Assembly: GCF_037023145.1 (NCBI RefSeq)
Contig: NZ_CP146091.1
Span: 2,976,001 to 3,040,000, forward strand
Length of the DNA stretch: 64,000 bases
Origin: Ralstonia sp. RRA
GTDB lineage: Bacteria; Pseudomonadota; Gammaproteobacteria; Burkholderiales; Burkholderiaceae
Direction: 5' to 3'
In this document: positions 1 to 12,097 of the stretch, piece after piece
Layout of the letters: each line of letters starts with the position of its first letter
Numbering within the stretch: the stretch's first letter is position 1
Notes under the pieces: model-generated
The model's input: the letters and a program-made list of their open reading frames with translations, nothing else
What the model was told of the DNA's origin: nothing
Databases searched by the model: none
Program-made: the position numbers and the translations under genes

Positions 1-1394
1 GCCAGAAGATGAACGTGGCGATCGAAACGGTCATCGTCGAGCACGACAAGCTGGTACGCCAGCTGAGCCTTGCCAACGAGGCGCCGGCCGAGATCAAGTC
101 GCTCTTCCCCATGCAGGAAGCCAAGCAGATCGAGTACGACGCGGGCGCCGCTGCCGCCACGCGCCGCACCACCGCCGACGGCATCGACGATGCCCCCGTG
201 GTGCGCTTCCTGCAGAAGCTCTTTACCGAAGCCCTGCTGCGCGGCGCATCGGACTTGCACTTCGAGCCGTTTGAAACGTTTTACCGCGTGCGCTTCCGCA
301 TCGACGGCATCCTTGCGCAGGTCGCGCAGCCGCCGCTGGATATCCGCGACAAGATTGCCACCCGCATCAAGGTGCTCTCGCGCCTGGACATCTCCGAGAA
401 GCGTGTGCCGCAAGACGGCCGCATGAAGCTGCTCATCACCGTCCCGAAAGACAAGAAGGACAAGGACAACAAGGAAACGATCGAGCGCGCCATCGACTTC
501 CGGGTGTCGACGCTGCCGACGCTGTTTGGCGAAAAGATCGTGATCCGGATTCTGGAGTCGTCCACCGAGCGGCTCGACATCGATCAGCTCGGCTATGAGC
601 CCGAGCAGAAGCAGTTGCTGCTCGACGTGATCAAGCGCCCGTACGGCATGGTGCTGGTGACGGGTCCGACGGGTTCGGGCAAGACGGTGTCGCTGTACAC
701 CTTCCTGAACAAGCTGAACCAGGGCGACATCAATATTTCCACGGCCGAAGACCCGGCGGAAATCCAGTTGCCCGGTATCAACCAGGTCAATGTGAACGAC
801 AAGGCGGGGCTGACCTTCGCGGCGGCGCTCAAGTCGTTCCTGCGTCAGGATCCGGACATCATCATGGTCGGCGAAATCCGGGATCTGGAAACGGCGGACA
901 TCTCAATTAAGGCCGCACAGACCGGTCACTTGGTGTTCTCCACGCTGCACACCAACGATGCCCCGACCACGCTGACCCGCCTGATGAACATGGGCGTGGC
1001 GCCGTTCAATATCGCATCGTCGGTGCTGATGATCACGGCGCAACGTCTGGCGCGCCGGCTGTGCAAGGAATGCAAGAAACCGGGGCCACTGCCTAAGGAA
1101 ACGCTACTCGACGCCGGCTTTACAGAGGCCGATCTCGACGGCTCGTGGCAACCGTATCACCCGGTCGGCTGCGAGACCTGCAACGGCAGCGGCTACAAGG
1201 GCCGGGTCGGCATCTATCAGGTCATGCCGATTACCGAGGCGATCCAGGAAATCATTCTCACGCACGGCACAGCGCTGCAGATCGCTGAGCAGGCGCGCAA
1301 GGAAGGCGTGCTGTCGCTGCGCGAATCGGGCCTGAGAAAAGTCAAGGCGGGGCAGACTTCCCTCGAGGAAGTGCTGGCCACGACGAACCAATAA
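1..1394 (+). CDS. pilB: Type IV pilus assembly ATPase PilB (5' partial)
   Basis: Hexameric cytoplasmic ATPase that powers type IV pilus extension. The frame is open to the window edge, so the first visible ATG at 9 is internal. About 461 residues are visible against the family's usual ~570, so the N-terminal part of the protein is missing. Counting from that ATG, a P-loop GPTGSGKT lies at 219-226, an Asp-box region (ISTAEDPAE) near 243-251, a Walker B-like stretch ([10 protein letters not shown]) at 283-292, and the PilB/GspE four-cysteine zinc motif has C352, C355, C388 and C391. pilC follows after 44 bp and pilD after that, the usual pilBCD order. Retraction ATPases (PilT) lack the Cys4 insert, which supports PilB. 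Confidence 0.96.
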   Translation, partial: QKMNVAIETVIVEHDKLVRQLSLANEAPAEIKSLFPMQEAKQIEYDAGAAAATRRTTADGIDDAPVVRFLQKLFTEALLRGASDLHFEPFETFYRVRFRIDGILAQVAQPPLDIRDKIATRIKVLSRLDISEKRVPQDGRMKLLITVPKDKKDKDNKETIERAIDFRVSTLPTLFGEKIVIRILESSTERLDIDQLGYEPEQKQLLLDVIKRPYGMVLVTGPTGSGKTVSLYTFLNKLNQGDINISTAEDPAEIQLPGINQVNVNDKAGLTFAAALKSFLRQDPDIIMVGEIRDLETADISIKAAQTGHLVFSTLHTNDAPTTLTRLMNMGVAPFNIASSVLMITAQRLARRLCKECKKPGPLPKETLLDAGFTEADLDGSWQPYHPVGCETCNGSGYKGRVGIYQVMPITEAIQEIILTHGTALQIAEQARKEGVLSLRESGLRKVKAGQTSLEEVLATTNQ

Positions 1395-1438
1395 CCTTCT
1401 CGATCAATCGTTCCCATACCGGGGGGTAGGAACCAACC

Positions 1439-2713
1439 ATGGCCACACGAGCACCTGCCGCCAACCGCGCGGCCGCCGCGCCCAAACGCACGGCCGGCAA
1501 GACCGCCACCACGAAGGCGCCCACGCAGTACATCTTCGAGTGGGAAGGCAAAGACCGCAAAGGCAAGATCTTCAAGGGCGAGATGCGCGCGGAGAGCATC
1601 ACCGAAGTCAATGCCGTCCTGCGCAAGCAGGGCCTGTCGATCACGAAGTCCAAGCGCCGCCGCGCTGCCCGAGGCAAAAAGATCACGCCGAAGGACGTGG
1701 CGTACTTCACCCGCCAACTCTCGACCATGCTCAAGGCCGGCGTGCCGCTGCTGCAATCCGTCGACATCATTGCGAAGGGCCACGCCAACCCGAACTTCAC
1801 GCAACTGCTGACGGAAATCCGTGCCGATATCGAGTCTGGCAGCAGCATGGCCGCCGCCTTCCGGCGCCATCCGAAGTACTTCGACACGCTGTACTGCAAC
1901 CTGATCGACGCGGGTGAACAGGGCGGTATTCTCGACGCCCTGCTCGAGCGCCTGTCGATGTATATGGAAAAGTCGCTCGCACTGAAAGCGCAGATCAAGT
2001 CGGCCTTGATCTACCCGATCTCGGTGCTGACGGTGGCGTTTGCGGTGACGGTGGTGCTGATGATCTTCGTGGTGCCGTCGTTCAAGGGCGTGTTTTCCAG
2101 CTTTGGCGCGGATCTGCCGGCCCCGACACTTTTCGTGATCGCAATCTCGGACTTCTTCGTGAAGTGGTGGATTCCCATTGTGCTGGGCCCAGTCATCGGC
2201 ATTGCACTATTCACACGCGCGTTCAAGAGGTCTGAGAACGTTCAGCGCTCCACGCATCGCTTCATTCTGAGAATACCCATCTTCGGCAACATCATCCGCA
2301 AGGCAACGATCGCACGGTGGACGCGCACGCTGGCTACCATGTTTGCCGCAGGCACACCGTTGGTGGAATCGATGGACTCCGTGGCTGGCGCTGCCGGCAA
2401 CTGGATCTATCACGATGCCACCCTGGAGATCCAACAGGCGGTGCGCATTGGTACCAGCCTGACCAATGCCATGCAGGCCACCCACGTGTTCGACAACATG
2501 GTCCTGCAGATGACGCAGATCGGCGAAGAATCCGGCGCGCTGGACAATATGCTGCTCAAGGTGGCTGAGTTCTATGAACGCGAAGTGGATGATGCTGTCG
2601 CCAACATCTCTACCTTGATCGAGCCGATCATCATCGTCTTCCTGGGTGTGATGATCGGCGGTATGGTGGTGGCGATGTACCTGCCCATCTTCAAGCTTGG
2701 TACGGTGGTCTGA
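1439..2713 (+). CDS. pilC: Type IV pilus inner-membrane platform protein PilC
   Basis: Polytopic inner-membrane platform on which PilB acts during pilin insertion. The 424 residues contain two GspF/T2SSF domains, about 70-195 and 272-395, each followed by hydrophobic membrane segments (for example ALIYPISVLTVAFAVTVVLM, and a C-terminal segment IIIVFLGVMIGGMVVAMYLP). An Ala/Lys/Arg-rich stretch of about 30 residues precedes the conserved FEWEGKDRKGK start of the family; it is probably disordered. A GGTAGGAACC stretch precedes the ATG. The gene lies between pilB and pilD, with only 4 bp separating its stop from the pilD start, so the three are co-transcribed. Confidence 0.96.
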   Translation: MATRAPAANRAAAAPKRTAGKTATTKAPTQYIFEWEGKDRKGKIFKGEMRAESITEVNAVLRKQGLSITKSKRRRAARGKKITPKDVAYFTRQLSTMLKAGVPLLQSVDIIAKGHANPNFTQLLTEIRADIESGSSMAAAFRRHPKYFDTLYCNLIDAGEQGGILDALLERLSMYMEKSLALKAQIKSALIYPISVLTVAFAVTVVLMIFVVPSFKGVFSSFGADLPAPTLFVIAISDFFVKWWIPIVLGPVIGIALFTRAFKRSENVQRSTHRFILRIPIFGNIIRKATIARWTRTLATMFAAGTPLVESMDSVAGAAGNWIYHDATLEIQQAVRIGTSLTNAMQATHVFDNMVLQMTQIGEESGALDNMLLKVAEFYEREVDDAVANISTLIEPIIIVFLGVMIGGMVVAMYLPIFKLGTVV

Positions 2714-2717
2714 CGCA

Positions 2718-3599
2718 ATGCCTGATGTCTTTGTCATCCCCACGCTGGCACAACTGCCGGCGTGGTTTGTCATCGGGATGGGCGGGCTGGTTGGCCTGCT
2801 CGTCGGCAGCTTCCTCAACGTGGTGATCCACCGCCTGCCCCGCATGATCGAGCGCGAGGAGGCCAACTACATCGCCGAGTTGCGCGAGGAACCGCTCCCG
2901 CATCCTGACGCGTACAACCTGGTCGTGCCGCGCTCGGCCTGCCCTTCGTGCGGGCACCAGATCAAGGCCGTCGAAAACATCCCCGTGGTGAGCTGGCTGG
3001 CCCTGCGCGGTCGTTGCAGCGCCTGCAAGACGTCCATCTCGTGGCGCTATCCCGCGGTCGAACTGGTCACCGGCCTGCTTACGGGAGCCTGCTTCTGGCA
3101 CTTTGGGCCAACCTGGGTGGCGGTGGCTTCGGCCGTGCTGCTGTGGTTCCTGGTCGCCGGCACGATGATCGACGCCGACACCCAACTGCTGCCCGACGCC
3201 ATCACCCAGCCGTTGCTCTGGCTCGGGCTGGGCGTGAACCTGTTCAGCATGTTCGCGCACCTGCACGACGCAGTGATCGGCGCGATGGCGGGCTACCTCT
3301 TCCTGTGGTCGATCTACTGGGCCTACAAGCTGCTGCGCGGCCGTGAAGGCATGGGCTATGGAGACTTCAAGCTCATGGCCGCACTCGGCGCGTGGTTCGG
3401 CTGGCAGGCGTTGCCGCTGCTCGTGCTGCTGTCTTCGGTGGTGGGGTTGGTCTTCGGGCTGTTCCGCATGGCACGCGGCATCAGCAGCGAATCGCCTTTC
3501 TCGTTTGGGCCGTTCATTGCCGGCGCGGGCGTGATTGCCCTGCTGGCTGGCCCGCAGTTGATCGTGCTGACAGGGCTCTCTCCCCTGCTCGCGCCCTAG
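2718..3599 (+). CDS. pilD: Prepilin leader peptidase / N-methyltransferase PilD
   Basis: Inner-membrane aspartic protease that cuts type IV prepilins and type II pseudopilins and methylates the new N-terminus. The ATG at 2718 is preferred over an in-frame TTG at 2697, which would overlap pilC. From this start the protein has 293 residues. The two cysteine pairs of the cytoplasmic methyltransferase domain are C75/C78 and C100/C103. The catalytic aspartates are D152 in [10 protein letters not shown] and D216 in the GYGDFK motif. Several hydrophobic helices fill the C-terminal half. It starts 4 bp after pilC, and coaE follows after 13 bp, the common beta-proteobacterial arrangement. Confidence 0.96.
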   Translation: MPDVFVIPTLAQLPAWFVIGMGGLVGLLVGSFLNVVIHRLPRMIEREEANYIAELREEPLPHPDAYNLVVPRSACPSCGHQIKAVENIPVVSWLALRGRCSACKTSISWRYPAVELVTGLLTGACFWHFGPTWVAVASAVLLWFLVAGTMIDADTQLLPDAITQPLLWLGLGVNLFSMFAHLHDAVIGAMAGYLFLWSIYWAYKLLRGREGMGYGDFKLMAALGAWFGWQALPLLVLLSSVVGLVFGLFRMARGISSESPFSFGPFIAGAGVIALLAGPQLIVLTGLSPLLAP

Positions 3600-3612
3600 G
3601 GACGCCGCCAGC

Positions 3613-4227
3613 ATGCGCGTAATCGGCCTGACCGGCGGCATTGGCAGCGGCAAGAGTTATGTGGCGGACCGCCTGGCTGAGCGCGGTGCCGCCATCGTCG
3701 ACACCGACGCCATCGCCCACGAGATCAGCGCGCCGGGCGGCGCCGCCATTCCCAAGCTGGTCGAAGCCTTCGGCCCCGGCATCCTGCGTGCCGACGGTGC
3801 CATGGACCGCGACGCCATGCGCGCCCTCGCTTTCTCCGATGCAACAGCCAGGGCGCGGCTCGAGCAGATCACGCATCCGCTGATCCGGGAGATCGCCCTG
3901 TCACGTGGCGCAGCCGCGCAGGCATCGGAGGCACATCCGTACCTTGTCTACGTCGTTCCGTTGCTGGTGGAATCGCTAGCCGGTCATCAAAGCTGGCGCG
4001 CGCTGGTCGACCGCATTCTGGTGGTCGACTGCCCCGTCGAAACCCAGATCGCCCGTGTGATCGCCCGCAATGGCCTGCCACGTACGCAAGTGGAGGCGAT
4101 CATTGCCCGCCAGGCCTCGCGCGAAGCTCGCCTGGCTGCCGCCGACGACGTGATCGACAACAGCGGAACACTGGCCGACCTGCTCCCGCAGATCGACCGA
4201 CTGGACCAAGCCTGGCGGACGAGTTGA
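3613..4227 (+). CDS. coaE: Dephospho-CoA kinase CoaE
   Basis: Catalyses the last step of coenzyme A synthesis, ATP-dependent phosphorylation of the ribose 3'-OH of dephospho-CoA, in the cytoplasm. The 204-residue protein matches the family length. It begins with the P-loop GGIGSGKS at residues 8-15 and has the following conserved DTDAIAHE stretch. It continues the pilD transcription unit after 13 bp; the pilD-coaE-zapD-yacG order is widespread in beta- and gamma-proteobacteria. Confidence 0.96.
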   Translation: MRVIGLTGGIGSGKSYVADRLAERGAAIVDTDAIAHEISAPGGAAIPKLVEAFGPGILRADGAMDRDAMRALAFSDATARARLEQITHPLIREIALSRGAAAQASEAHPYLVYVVPLLVESLAGHQSWRALVDRILVVDCPVETQIARVIARNGLPRTQVEAIIARQASREARLAAADDVIDNSGTLADLLPQIDRLDQAWRTS

Positions 4228-4288
4228 AACCATCTGAAAGGCGGCTTCACACCCCTTTGCATTGTGATGCGCGAGGGTCTCGCATAGA

Positions 4289-5104
4289 ATGCGGGCAGAT
4301 CGAAGCCAAACGGGCTTCGTGCCAGCCAAATCGGGCACCCAAGTTTTGATCCTGTACGAATATCCCTTCAACGAACGCATTCGAACGCTGCTGCGGCTCG
4401 AAGATCTGTTCGAGCGGCTGGATTTCTTTCTCGTGCAGGAACACCCGCTGCAGCACCATGTGGCGCTGACCACGCTGTTCGAGGTGGTCGACGTGGCCGG
4501 TCGCGCCGACCTCAAATCCGACCTGCTCAAAGAACTCGATCGCCAGCGCCAGACGCTCACCGCGCTGCGCGCCAATCCGCAGATCGACCAGGACGCGCTC
4601 GACGCCGTTATCAGCGAGTTGGAAACCGCCTCGGGCAACCTCACCGCCACACACGGCAAGGCCGGGCAGCTCATCGCCGACAACGAGTGGCTGACGAGCA
4701 TCCGCAGCCGCGCCATCATCCCGGGCGGTACGTGCGAATTTGATCTGCCGGCGTATTTTGCATGGCAGCATCACCCCGCCGAGCGCCGTCGCGCCGACAT
4801 CATCAAATGGGCCCAGCCCCTGGTACCGCTGCGCGATGCCACGATGATCGTGCTGCGCCTGCTGCGCGAATCTGGCCAGAGTGGCAAGGTGATTGCTAAC
4901 GCCGGTAGTTATCAGCAGATGCTGTCGGGCCGCGTGTACCAGCTCATGCAGGTGCGCCTGGATGAGTCGGCGCTGGGCTTCATTCCCGAGATCAGCGCCA
5001 ACAAGTACATGCTCTGGGTGCGCTTCACACAGCAGGATGGTGACCTGCGCCCCAAGCCGGTCGACGCGGATATCCCGTTCCAGCTGAAGCTCTGCAATTT
5101 CTGA
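4289..5104 (+). CDS. zapD: Cell division protein ZapD (DUF1342/YacF family)
   Basis: ZapD binds the C-terminal tail of FtsZ and cross-links FtsZ protofilaments at the division ring. Recognition rests on the family start [20 protein letters not shown] and on the position between coaE and yacG, as in E. coli. The full ATG-initiated frame has 271 residues. The first ~19 ([19 protein letters not shown]) precede the conserved domain, and a TTG at 4346 would give a shorter start ([11 protein letters not shown]). Neither start has a convincing ribosome binding site, so the N-terminus is uncertain. The protein is largely helical by composition. Its likely partner FtsZ is encoded about 10 kb away in the same window. 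Confidence 0.92.
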   Translation: MRADRSQTGFVPAKSGTQVLILYEYPFNERIRTLLRLEDLFERLDFFLVQEHPLQHHVALTTLFEVVDVAGRADLKSDLLKELDRQRQTLTALRANPQIDQDALDAVISELETASGNLTATHGKAGQLIADNEWLTSIRSRAIIPGGTCEFDLPAYFAWQHHPAERRRADIIKWAQPLVPLRDATMIVLRLLRESGQSGKVIANAGSYQQMLSGRVYQLMQVRLDESALGFIPEISANKYMLWVRFTQQDGDLRPKPVDADIPFQLKLCNF

Positions 5105-5112
5105 GCCGCGCC

Positions 5113-5319
5113 ATGAATGTGAAGACCGTCAAATGCCCAACCTGCGGCAAGCCGGTGCCTTGGGTGCCGGAGAGCCGCTATCGCCCCTTCTGCTCCGAGC
5201 GCTGCAAACAGATCGACCTCGGCGCCTGGGCTGCCGAGCAGTACACGATTCCTGTGGTAGAAGATGACGACCTACCGCCCGAAACTCCGGGCGGTGATCC
5301 GAGCGGCAAGCTCAACTAG
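5113..5319 (+). CDS. yacG: DNA gyrase inhibitor / zinc-binding protein YacG
   Basis: Small zinc-finger protein; E. coli YacG binds GyrB and inhibits gyrase. The 68 residues carry the four zinc-ligand cysteines C8, C11, C27 and C31 in CPTCGKP...FCSERCK, followed by the conserved KQIDLGAWA segment and an acidic tail. It starts 8 bp after zapD and ends the pil-coaE-zapD transcription unit. Its stop codon overlaps by 8 bp the end of the convergent Nudix gene, so there is no room for a dedicated terminator between them. Confidence 0.94.
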   Translation: MNVKTVKCPTCGKPVPWVPESRYRPFCSERCKQIDLGAWAAEQYTIPVVEDDDLPPETPGGDPSGKLN

Positions 5320-5773
5320 CCGTCGCTTCTTCGCGCATCCATTCGAACACGGGCAGCGTCGCCGGCAACACCGGATCGACGCTGATCGGCAGCGTCTGCC
5401 AGGCGAAATCCTGGCCTTCCAGCGCACGCAGCGTGCCTTCCCACGCCGTGACCTTGCAGAAGTGCAGCCGCACGTAGGCGTGTGGGTAATCGTGCTCGAT
5501 GGTGTGCCACGGCACGCAGGTGCGCAGCGTGACATCCAGCTCTTCCTTCAGCTCGCGTGTGAGCGCAGCCTCCACGGATTCGCCCGCTTCCAGCTTGCCG
5601 CCAGGAAACTCCCAGTAGCCCGCATACGGCTTGCCCTCGGGGCGCTGCGCCAGCAGGAACTGGCCGTCCGGTTGCACGAGCACGCCGACGGCGACTTCGG
5701 TGATCTTGCGACCGTCGGGCGTGTGGGTTGGCACACCCTTCGGCGGCACTTGCGTCAGGTTGTCAGTCGACAT
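5312..5773 (-). CDS. Nudix hydrolase (MutT-like)
   Basis: Predicted to hydrolyse a nucleoside diphosphate linked to another moiety, possibly sanitising oxidised dGTP like MutT. From the ATG at 5773 it has 153 residues. A longer reading frame runs further upstream into the ATPase gene, but its sequence there is an antisense-like Arg/Ala-rich shadow. The Nudix box occupies residues about 59-81 and keeps the catalytic RELKEE core. The usual glycine of EExGU is replaced by Asp (EELDV). [11 protein letters not shown] before the box is typical of MutT. The start overlaps the end of the DUF815 ATPase gene by 11 bp, so they are translationally coupled. The E. coli MutT assignment is plausible but not proven. 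Confidence 0.88.
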   Translation of the reverse strand: MSTDNLTQVPPKGVPTHTPDGRKITEVAVGVLVQPDGQFLLAQRPEGKPYAGYWEFPGGKLEAGESVEAALTRELKEELDVTLRTCVPWHTIEHDYPHAYVRLHFCKVTAWEGTLRALEGQDFAWQTLPISVDPVLPATLPVFEWMREEATAS

Positions 5774-6647
5774 GCTGCCGCCCATGCTTGCCACCCCAGT
5801 CGCGGGCAAACTGCCATGCCACACGGCCCGAACGCGAGCCGCGCTCCAGCGCCCACACCAGCGCATCGCCACGGGCAGCGGCGATGTCCTCATCGCTGCA
5901 GCCGAAGTGTTTGAGCCAGTGGCCGACGATGGTCAGGTATTCGTCCTGCTTGGGCGGATAGAACGACAGCCACAGCCCGAAGCGTTCCGACAACGAGATC
6001 TTCTCTTCCACCACTTCACCCGGATGGATCTCGCCGTCCGATGTGTGCTGGTAAGTCTCGTTGTCCTTCATGTACTCGGGCAGTAGATGGCGCCGGTTGG
6101 ACGTGGCGTAGATCAGCACGTTGTCCGACTGTGTGGCCACCGAGCCATCCAGCGCGGACTTCAGCGCCTTGTAGCCCGATTCTCCTTCTTCGAACGAGAG
6201 GTCGTCGCAGAAGATCGCGAAGCGCTCGGGGCGCTGCGCGAGTTGCTCGACGATATCGCCCAGGTCGGCCAGGTCATCCTTGTCGACTTCGACCAGGCGC
6301 AGGCCTTCCTTCACGAACGCGTTCAGGCACGCCTTGATGAGCGACGACTTGCCGGTGCCGCGCGCGCCCGTGAGCAGCACGTTGTTGGCCGGCAGCTTGC
6401 TTACGAACTGGCGCGTGTTGGCGACGATGGCGTCTTTCTGGCGCTCGATGTTGTGCAGATCGCTCAGATGAATCGGCGGCAGTTGGCGGATCGGCGAGAG
6501 ATAACCGATGTTGCCAAACAGGCTCTGGCGCTTGCGCCAGCGGAAAGCGACCGCCTCGTTCCAGTCGGCTTCGGTCAACTCGGGCGGCAGCCATTGCTCG
6601 AGCCGCCCCAGGAAGCGGTCAAGCCGTGCGGAAAGGTCGGACGACAT
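5763..6647 (-). CDS. AAA-type ATP-binding protein (DUF815 family)
   Basis: Predicted cytoplasmic ATPase of unknown biological role. From the ATG at 6647 (MSSDLSARLD) it has 294 residues. A Walker A GARGTGKS lies at 94-101 and a Walker B-like FAIFCDDLSF at 143-152. An arginine-rich segment SGRVAWQF is near the C-terminus. The longer upstream frame is discarded because it runs into argJ. The start lies 16 bp after the argJ stop and the end overlaps the Nudix gene, so argJ-ATPase-Nudix probably form one unit. Gene neighbourhood with argJ and a MutT-like gene is common in Burkholderiales, but it does not reveal the substrate. Confidence 0.88.
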   Translation of the reverse strand: MSSDLSARLDRFLGRLEQWLPPELTEADWNEAVAFRWRKRQSLFGNIGYLSPIRQLPPIHLSDLHNIERQKDAIVANTRQFVSKLPANNVLLTGARGTGKSSLIKACLNAFVKEGLRLVEVDKDDLADLGDIVEQLAQRPERFAIFCDDLSFEEGESGYKALKSALDGSVATQSDNVLIYATSNRRHLLPEYMKDNETYQHTSDGEIHPGEVVEEKISLSERFGLWLSFYPPKQDEYLTIVGHWLKHFGCSDEDIAAARGDALVWALERGSRSGRVAWQFARDWGGKHGRQHVD

Positions 6648-6663
6648 CGCGGCGCGCTCCGGA

Positions 6664-7893
6664 TTACGAACGGTAGTCCGCGTTGATCGACACGTAGTCG
6701 TGCGAGAAATCGCACGTCCACACGGTGGCGGTGGCATCGCCACGGCCGAGTGCGATGCGCACGGTGATCTCGGCCTGCTTCATCACGCGCTGGCCGTCTT
6801 CTTCGCGGTAGTCGGGGTTGCGGCCGCCATCGCGCGCGACCCACACATCGTCGAGCCACAGGTTGACGCCGTTCACGTCCAGGTCGTTCACGCCGGCATA
6901 GCCGACGGCGGCCAGGATGCGGCCCAGGTTGGGGTCCGATGCGTAGAACGCGGTCTTGACCAGCGGCGAGTGCGCGACCGCGTAGGCGATCTGGCGGCAC
7001 TCCTCAACAGTGCGGCCGCCTTCCACCTGGATGGCCATGAACTTGGTCGCACCCTCGCCGTCGCGCACGATCTTCTGCGCGAGGTCTTGTGCAAGGCCGG
7101 TCAGCGCATCGCGCAGCGCGGCATAGTCGGGATGCGATTCGGAGTCGATGCGCGGCGTGCCGGCGCGGCCCGTGGCGATGACGACGAACGAGTCATTGGT
7201 CGACGTATCGCCGTCCACCGTCACGCTGTTGAACGAGTGGTCGGCGGCGTAGCGCACGAGGCCTTGCAGCACGGCTTCGTCCACGTTGGCATCGGTGGCA
7301 ATGAAGCCGAGCATCGTCGCCATGTTCGGGCGGATCATGCCCGCACCCTTGCTGATGCCCGACATGCGCACCGTCGTGCCCGACAGCGTGCACGTGGCAG
7401 ACGCAGCCTTGGGCACCGTGTCGGTCGTCATGATGGCTTCTGCGGCCGCCAGCCAGTTGTCCGGCTTGGCATTGGCCTGCGCAGTCGGCAGACCGGCAAC
7501 GATACGATCAACCGGCAGCGGCTCCAGAATCACGCCCGTCGAGAACGGCAGCACCTGCTCCGCCGATACGCCTAGCAGCTTGGCCACCGCATCGCACGTC
7601 TGGCGTGCATGCGCGAGGCCGGGGGCGCCTGTACCAGCGTTGGCATTGCCCGTATTCACAACGATGGCGCGTGCGCCCTTGCCACTGGCCAGATGTTCGC
7701 GGCACACCTGCACGGGTGCTGCACAGAAACGGTTCTGCGTGAACACGCCGGCCACGCTCGAACCCTCGGCAATACGTACCAGCAGCACGTCCTTGCGATT
7801 GGCCTTGCGGACACCGGCCTCGGCCCAGCCAAGGTCTACGCCGTCGATCGACAACAGGGAGTCAGCGGCAGGCGCAACGAGATTCACAGCCAT
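6664..7893 (-). CDS. argJ: Bifunctional glutamate N-acetyltransferase / N-acetylglutamate synthase ArgJ
   Basis: Transfers the acetyl group from N-acetylornithine to glutamate, closing the cyclic arginine pathway; bifunctional forms also use acetyl-CoA. The ATG at 7893 gives 409 residues. A GTG three codons earlier sits too close to the AAAGG ribosome binding site to be used. The self-cleavage motif is NMATMLGF, with Thr193 as the N-terminal nucleophile of the beta chain after autocleavage at Ala192. [10 protein letters not shown] before it and the [10 protein letters not shown] segment are diagnostic. It is transcribed away from secA and followed by the DUF815 ATPase gene. An argE gene also occurs in this window, which is redundant for a cyclic pathway. 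Confidence 0.96.
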   Translation of the reverse strand: MAVNLVAPAADSLLSIDGVDLGWAEAGVRKANRKDVLLVRIAEGSSVAGVFTQNRFCAAPVQVCREHLASGKGARAIVVNTGNANAGTGAPGLAHARQTCDAVAKLLGVSAEQVLPFSTGVILEPLPVDRIVAGLPTAQANAKPDNWLAAAEAIMTTDTVPKAASATCTLSGTTVRMSGISKGAGMIRPNMATMLGFIATDANVDEAVLQGLVRYAADHSFNSVTVDGDTSTNDSFVVIATGRAGTPRIDSESHPDYAALRDALTGLAQDLAQKIVRDGEGATKFMAIQVEGGRTVEECRQIAYAVAHSPLVKTAFYASDPNLGRILAAVGYAGVNDLDVNGVNLWLDDVWVARDGGRNPDYREEDGQRVMKQAEITVRIALGRGDATATVWTCDFSHDYVSINADYRS

Positions 7894-7914
7894 GGAGCAC
7901 ACCTTTCAAATGAG

Positions 7915-7935
7915 GATGCCCGCATTGCGGGCATC
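7915..7935. terminator. Perfect 9-bp hairpin between secA and argJ
   Basis: GATGCCCGC and GCGGGCATC flank a 3-nt loop (ATT) in the argJ leader. No strong U tract follows on the minus strand, so it may be a weak secA terminator or an mRNA structure just upstream of the argJ ribosome binding site. Confidence 0.5.
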
Positions 7936-7966
7936 GTGAATCAACAGAAAACGGCAAGGAAATGCG

Positions 7967-7984
7967 GCGCCGCACAGGCGGCGC
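7967..7984 (-). terminator. Probable weak secA terminator
   Basis: Perfect 7-bp stem GCGCCGC/GCGGCGC with a 4-nt loop, 13 nt past the secA stop. On the minus strand it is followed by a T-rich but interrupted tract (CGCATTTCCTT). Confidence 0.5.
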
Positions 7985-7996
7985 GTGTGAGCAGCG

Positions 7997-10797
<2,801 letters not shown>

Positions 10798-10801
<4 letters not shown>

Positions 10802-11010
10802 CGATGGCTAGGGCCGGCGAACCACCCGAAAAAACGCTTCGCGAGAGACGGCGAAACACAGGCGACGCAACGGCCCGAATAGGGTTGGCGCAAAGGCGGG
10901 AGTTTAGCATGCGCAAAACCCCCGTTTGATGGCAGCAAACCGGCCGGATGTGGCAGGAACGCCGCACTTTCGCGGCGCACCGGAACCGACCCGGGTCGCC
11001 GCGCAATCAC
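10798..11010 (-). other. Possible short ORF coupled to secA (speculative)
   Basis: A 70-codon frame begins with GTG at 11010 and ends with TGA overlapping the secA ATG. Its last residues are [12 protein letters not shown]; the AGP three residues from the end recalls the RAGP arrest end of E. coli SecM, which also precedes secA. It has no hydrophobic signal sequence or clear ribosome binding site, and its composition looks like ordinary GC-rich non-coding sequence. Treated as unproven. Confidence 0.2.
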
Positions 11011-11051
11011 GCTGATTTGGGGACGGGCACCCCGATTGCAACCCGGCGCAG

Positions 11052-12017
11052 TCAGTGGCCGGCGGCGGCCATGCTCTTGCCGATATCAGCCGCCGCGACC
11101 CGCTGGGCCGGCGCCTTGGTGGCAGCCATTTTGGGCTGACCTGCATTCTCCAGGAAGGCCACCGGATTCTGCGGGACGTCGTTGACGTGCACCTCGAAGT
11201 GCAGGTGCGACCCGGTGGCACGTCCGGTGCGACCCACCAGCGCGATGCGCTCACCCGCCTTAACGATGTCACCAATCTTCACGAATACCTTGGATGCGTG
11301 GGCATAGCGCGTCTTCAGACCGTTGCCGTGGTCGATGTCGACCATGTTGCCGTAATCACTGCGGTATTCGCTGGCCACCACCACGCCGCCGGCCGCCGCC
11401 ACGATGGGCGTGCCCACGGGCGCGACGAAATCCACGCCGTCGTGCTGTGTGCGCCGGCCGGTGAATGGATCAATACGCGTGCCAAAACCCGACGAGTCGT
11501 AGCCAACCGCCACCGGGCGCACCGTCGGCATCATCTTGGCGTGGATCTGGCGGTCCATCAGGGTACTCTCGAGCACGCTGAGGTAATCGTTACGCTGGTC
11601 TGCGGAGCGCGTCAGGCGGTCGAGTTCGGATTGAATCTCGGGCATCGACATTGAACGCGAGAACGCGCCCTGGGGGCCGCCGCGTCCGGGCTGCGACTTG
11701 AAGTCGAACTCGCGCGGCGGCACGCCAGCCAGGCCCGACACGCGGGCACCCAGTGCATCCAGGCGCACCATCTGCGCCTGCATTTCACCGATGCGTGCAG
11801 CCATCAGGTTGAGGTTTTCGCGGGTCACGCTGGTGTCGGCACCGGAGGTACCGGACAGGACGGCGCCAGGCACCAGGCCCTGCTTGACCGCCAGCCACAT
11901 CGCCCCGCCTGACAACGCCGCAACGGCCAGCAGCGCCACACCGATGGCCGCGACGACACTGCGCCGCGACAGGTGCACCGCGCCAGTCTTGCGCGGATGA
12001 ATCAGGATGATCTGCAT
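11052..12017 (-). CDS. M23 family metallopeptidase (LytM-type, membrane anchored)
   Basis: Predicted periplasmic peptidoglycan endopeptidase, or a degenerate activator of amidases. From the ATG at 12017 (MQIILIHPRK) it has 321 residues. There is a short cytoplasmic N-terminus, one transmembrane helix about residues 18-40, a stretch with coiled-coil potential, and a C-terminal M23 domain. The domain retains QHDGVDF and HLHFEVH, the zinc-ligand motifs, so it is probably catalytically active. It lies upstream of secA on the same strand and diverges from the DUF721 gene with 80 bp between starts. Beta-proteobacterial genomes often place such a gene next to secA. Confidence 0.9.
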   Translation of the reverse strand: MQIILIHPRKTGAVHLSRRSVVAAIGVALLAVAALSGGAMWLAVKQGLVPGAVLSGTSGADTSVTRENLNLMAARIGEMQAQMVRLDALGARVSGLAGVPPREFDFKSQPGRGGPQGAFSRSMSMPEIQSELDRLTRSADQRNDYLSVLESTLMDRQIHAKMMPTVRPVAVGYDSSGFGTRIDPFTGRRTQHDGVDFVAPVGTPIVAAAGGVVVASEYRSDYGNMVDIDHGNGLKTRYAHASKVFVKIGDIVKAGERIALVGRTGRATGSHLHFEVHVNDVPQNPVAFLENAGQPKMAATKAPAQRVAAADIGKSMAAAGH

Positions 12018-12097
12018 CGCTCGCCCATGGCCCCAAGAAGGGACAAAAAAGCCGCCCAACGGCACGAAAGCGCAATGAAGCGCCCTACAATGCCGGC

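Noticed and set aside
4247..4774. Minus-strand frame opposite zapD
   Set aside because: Antisense to a recognised family member; no motif.
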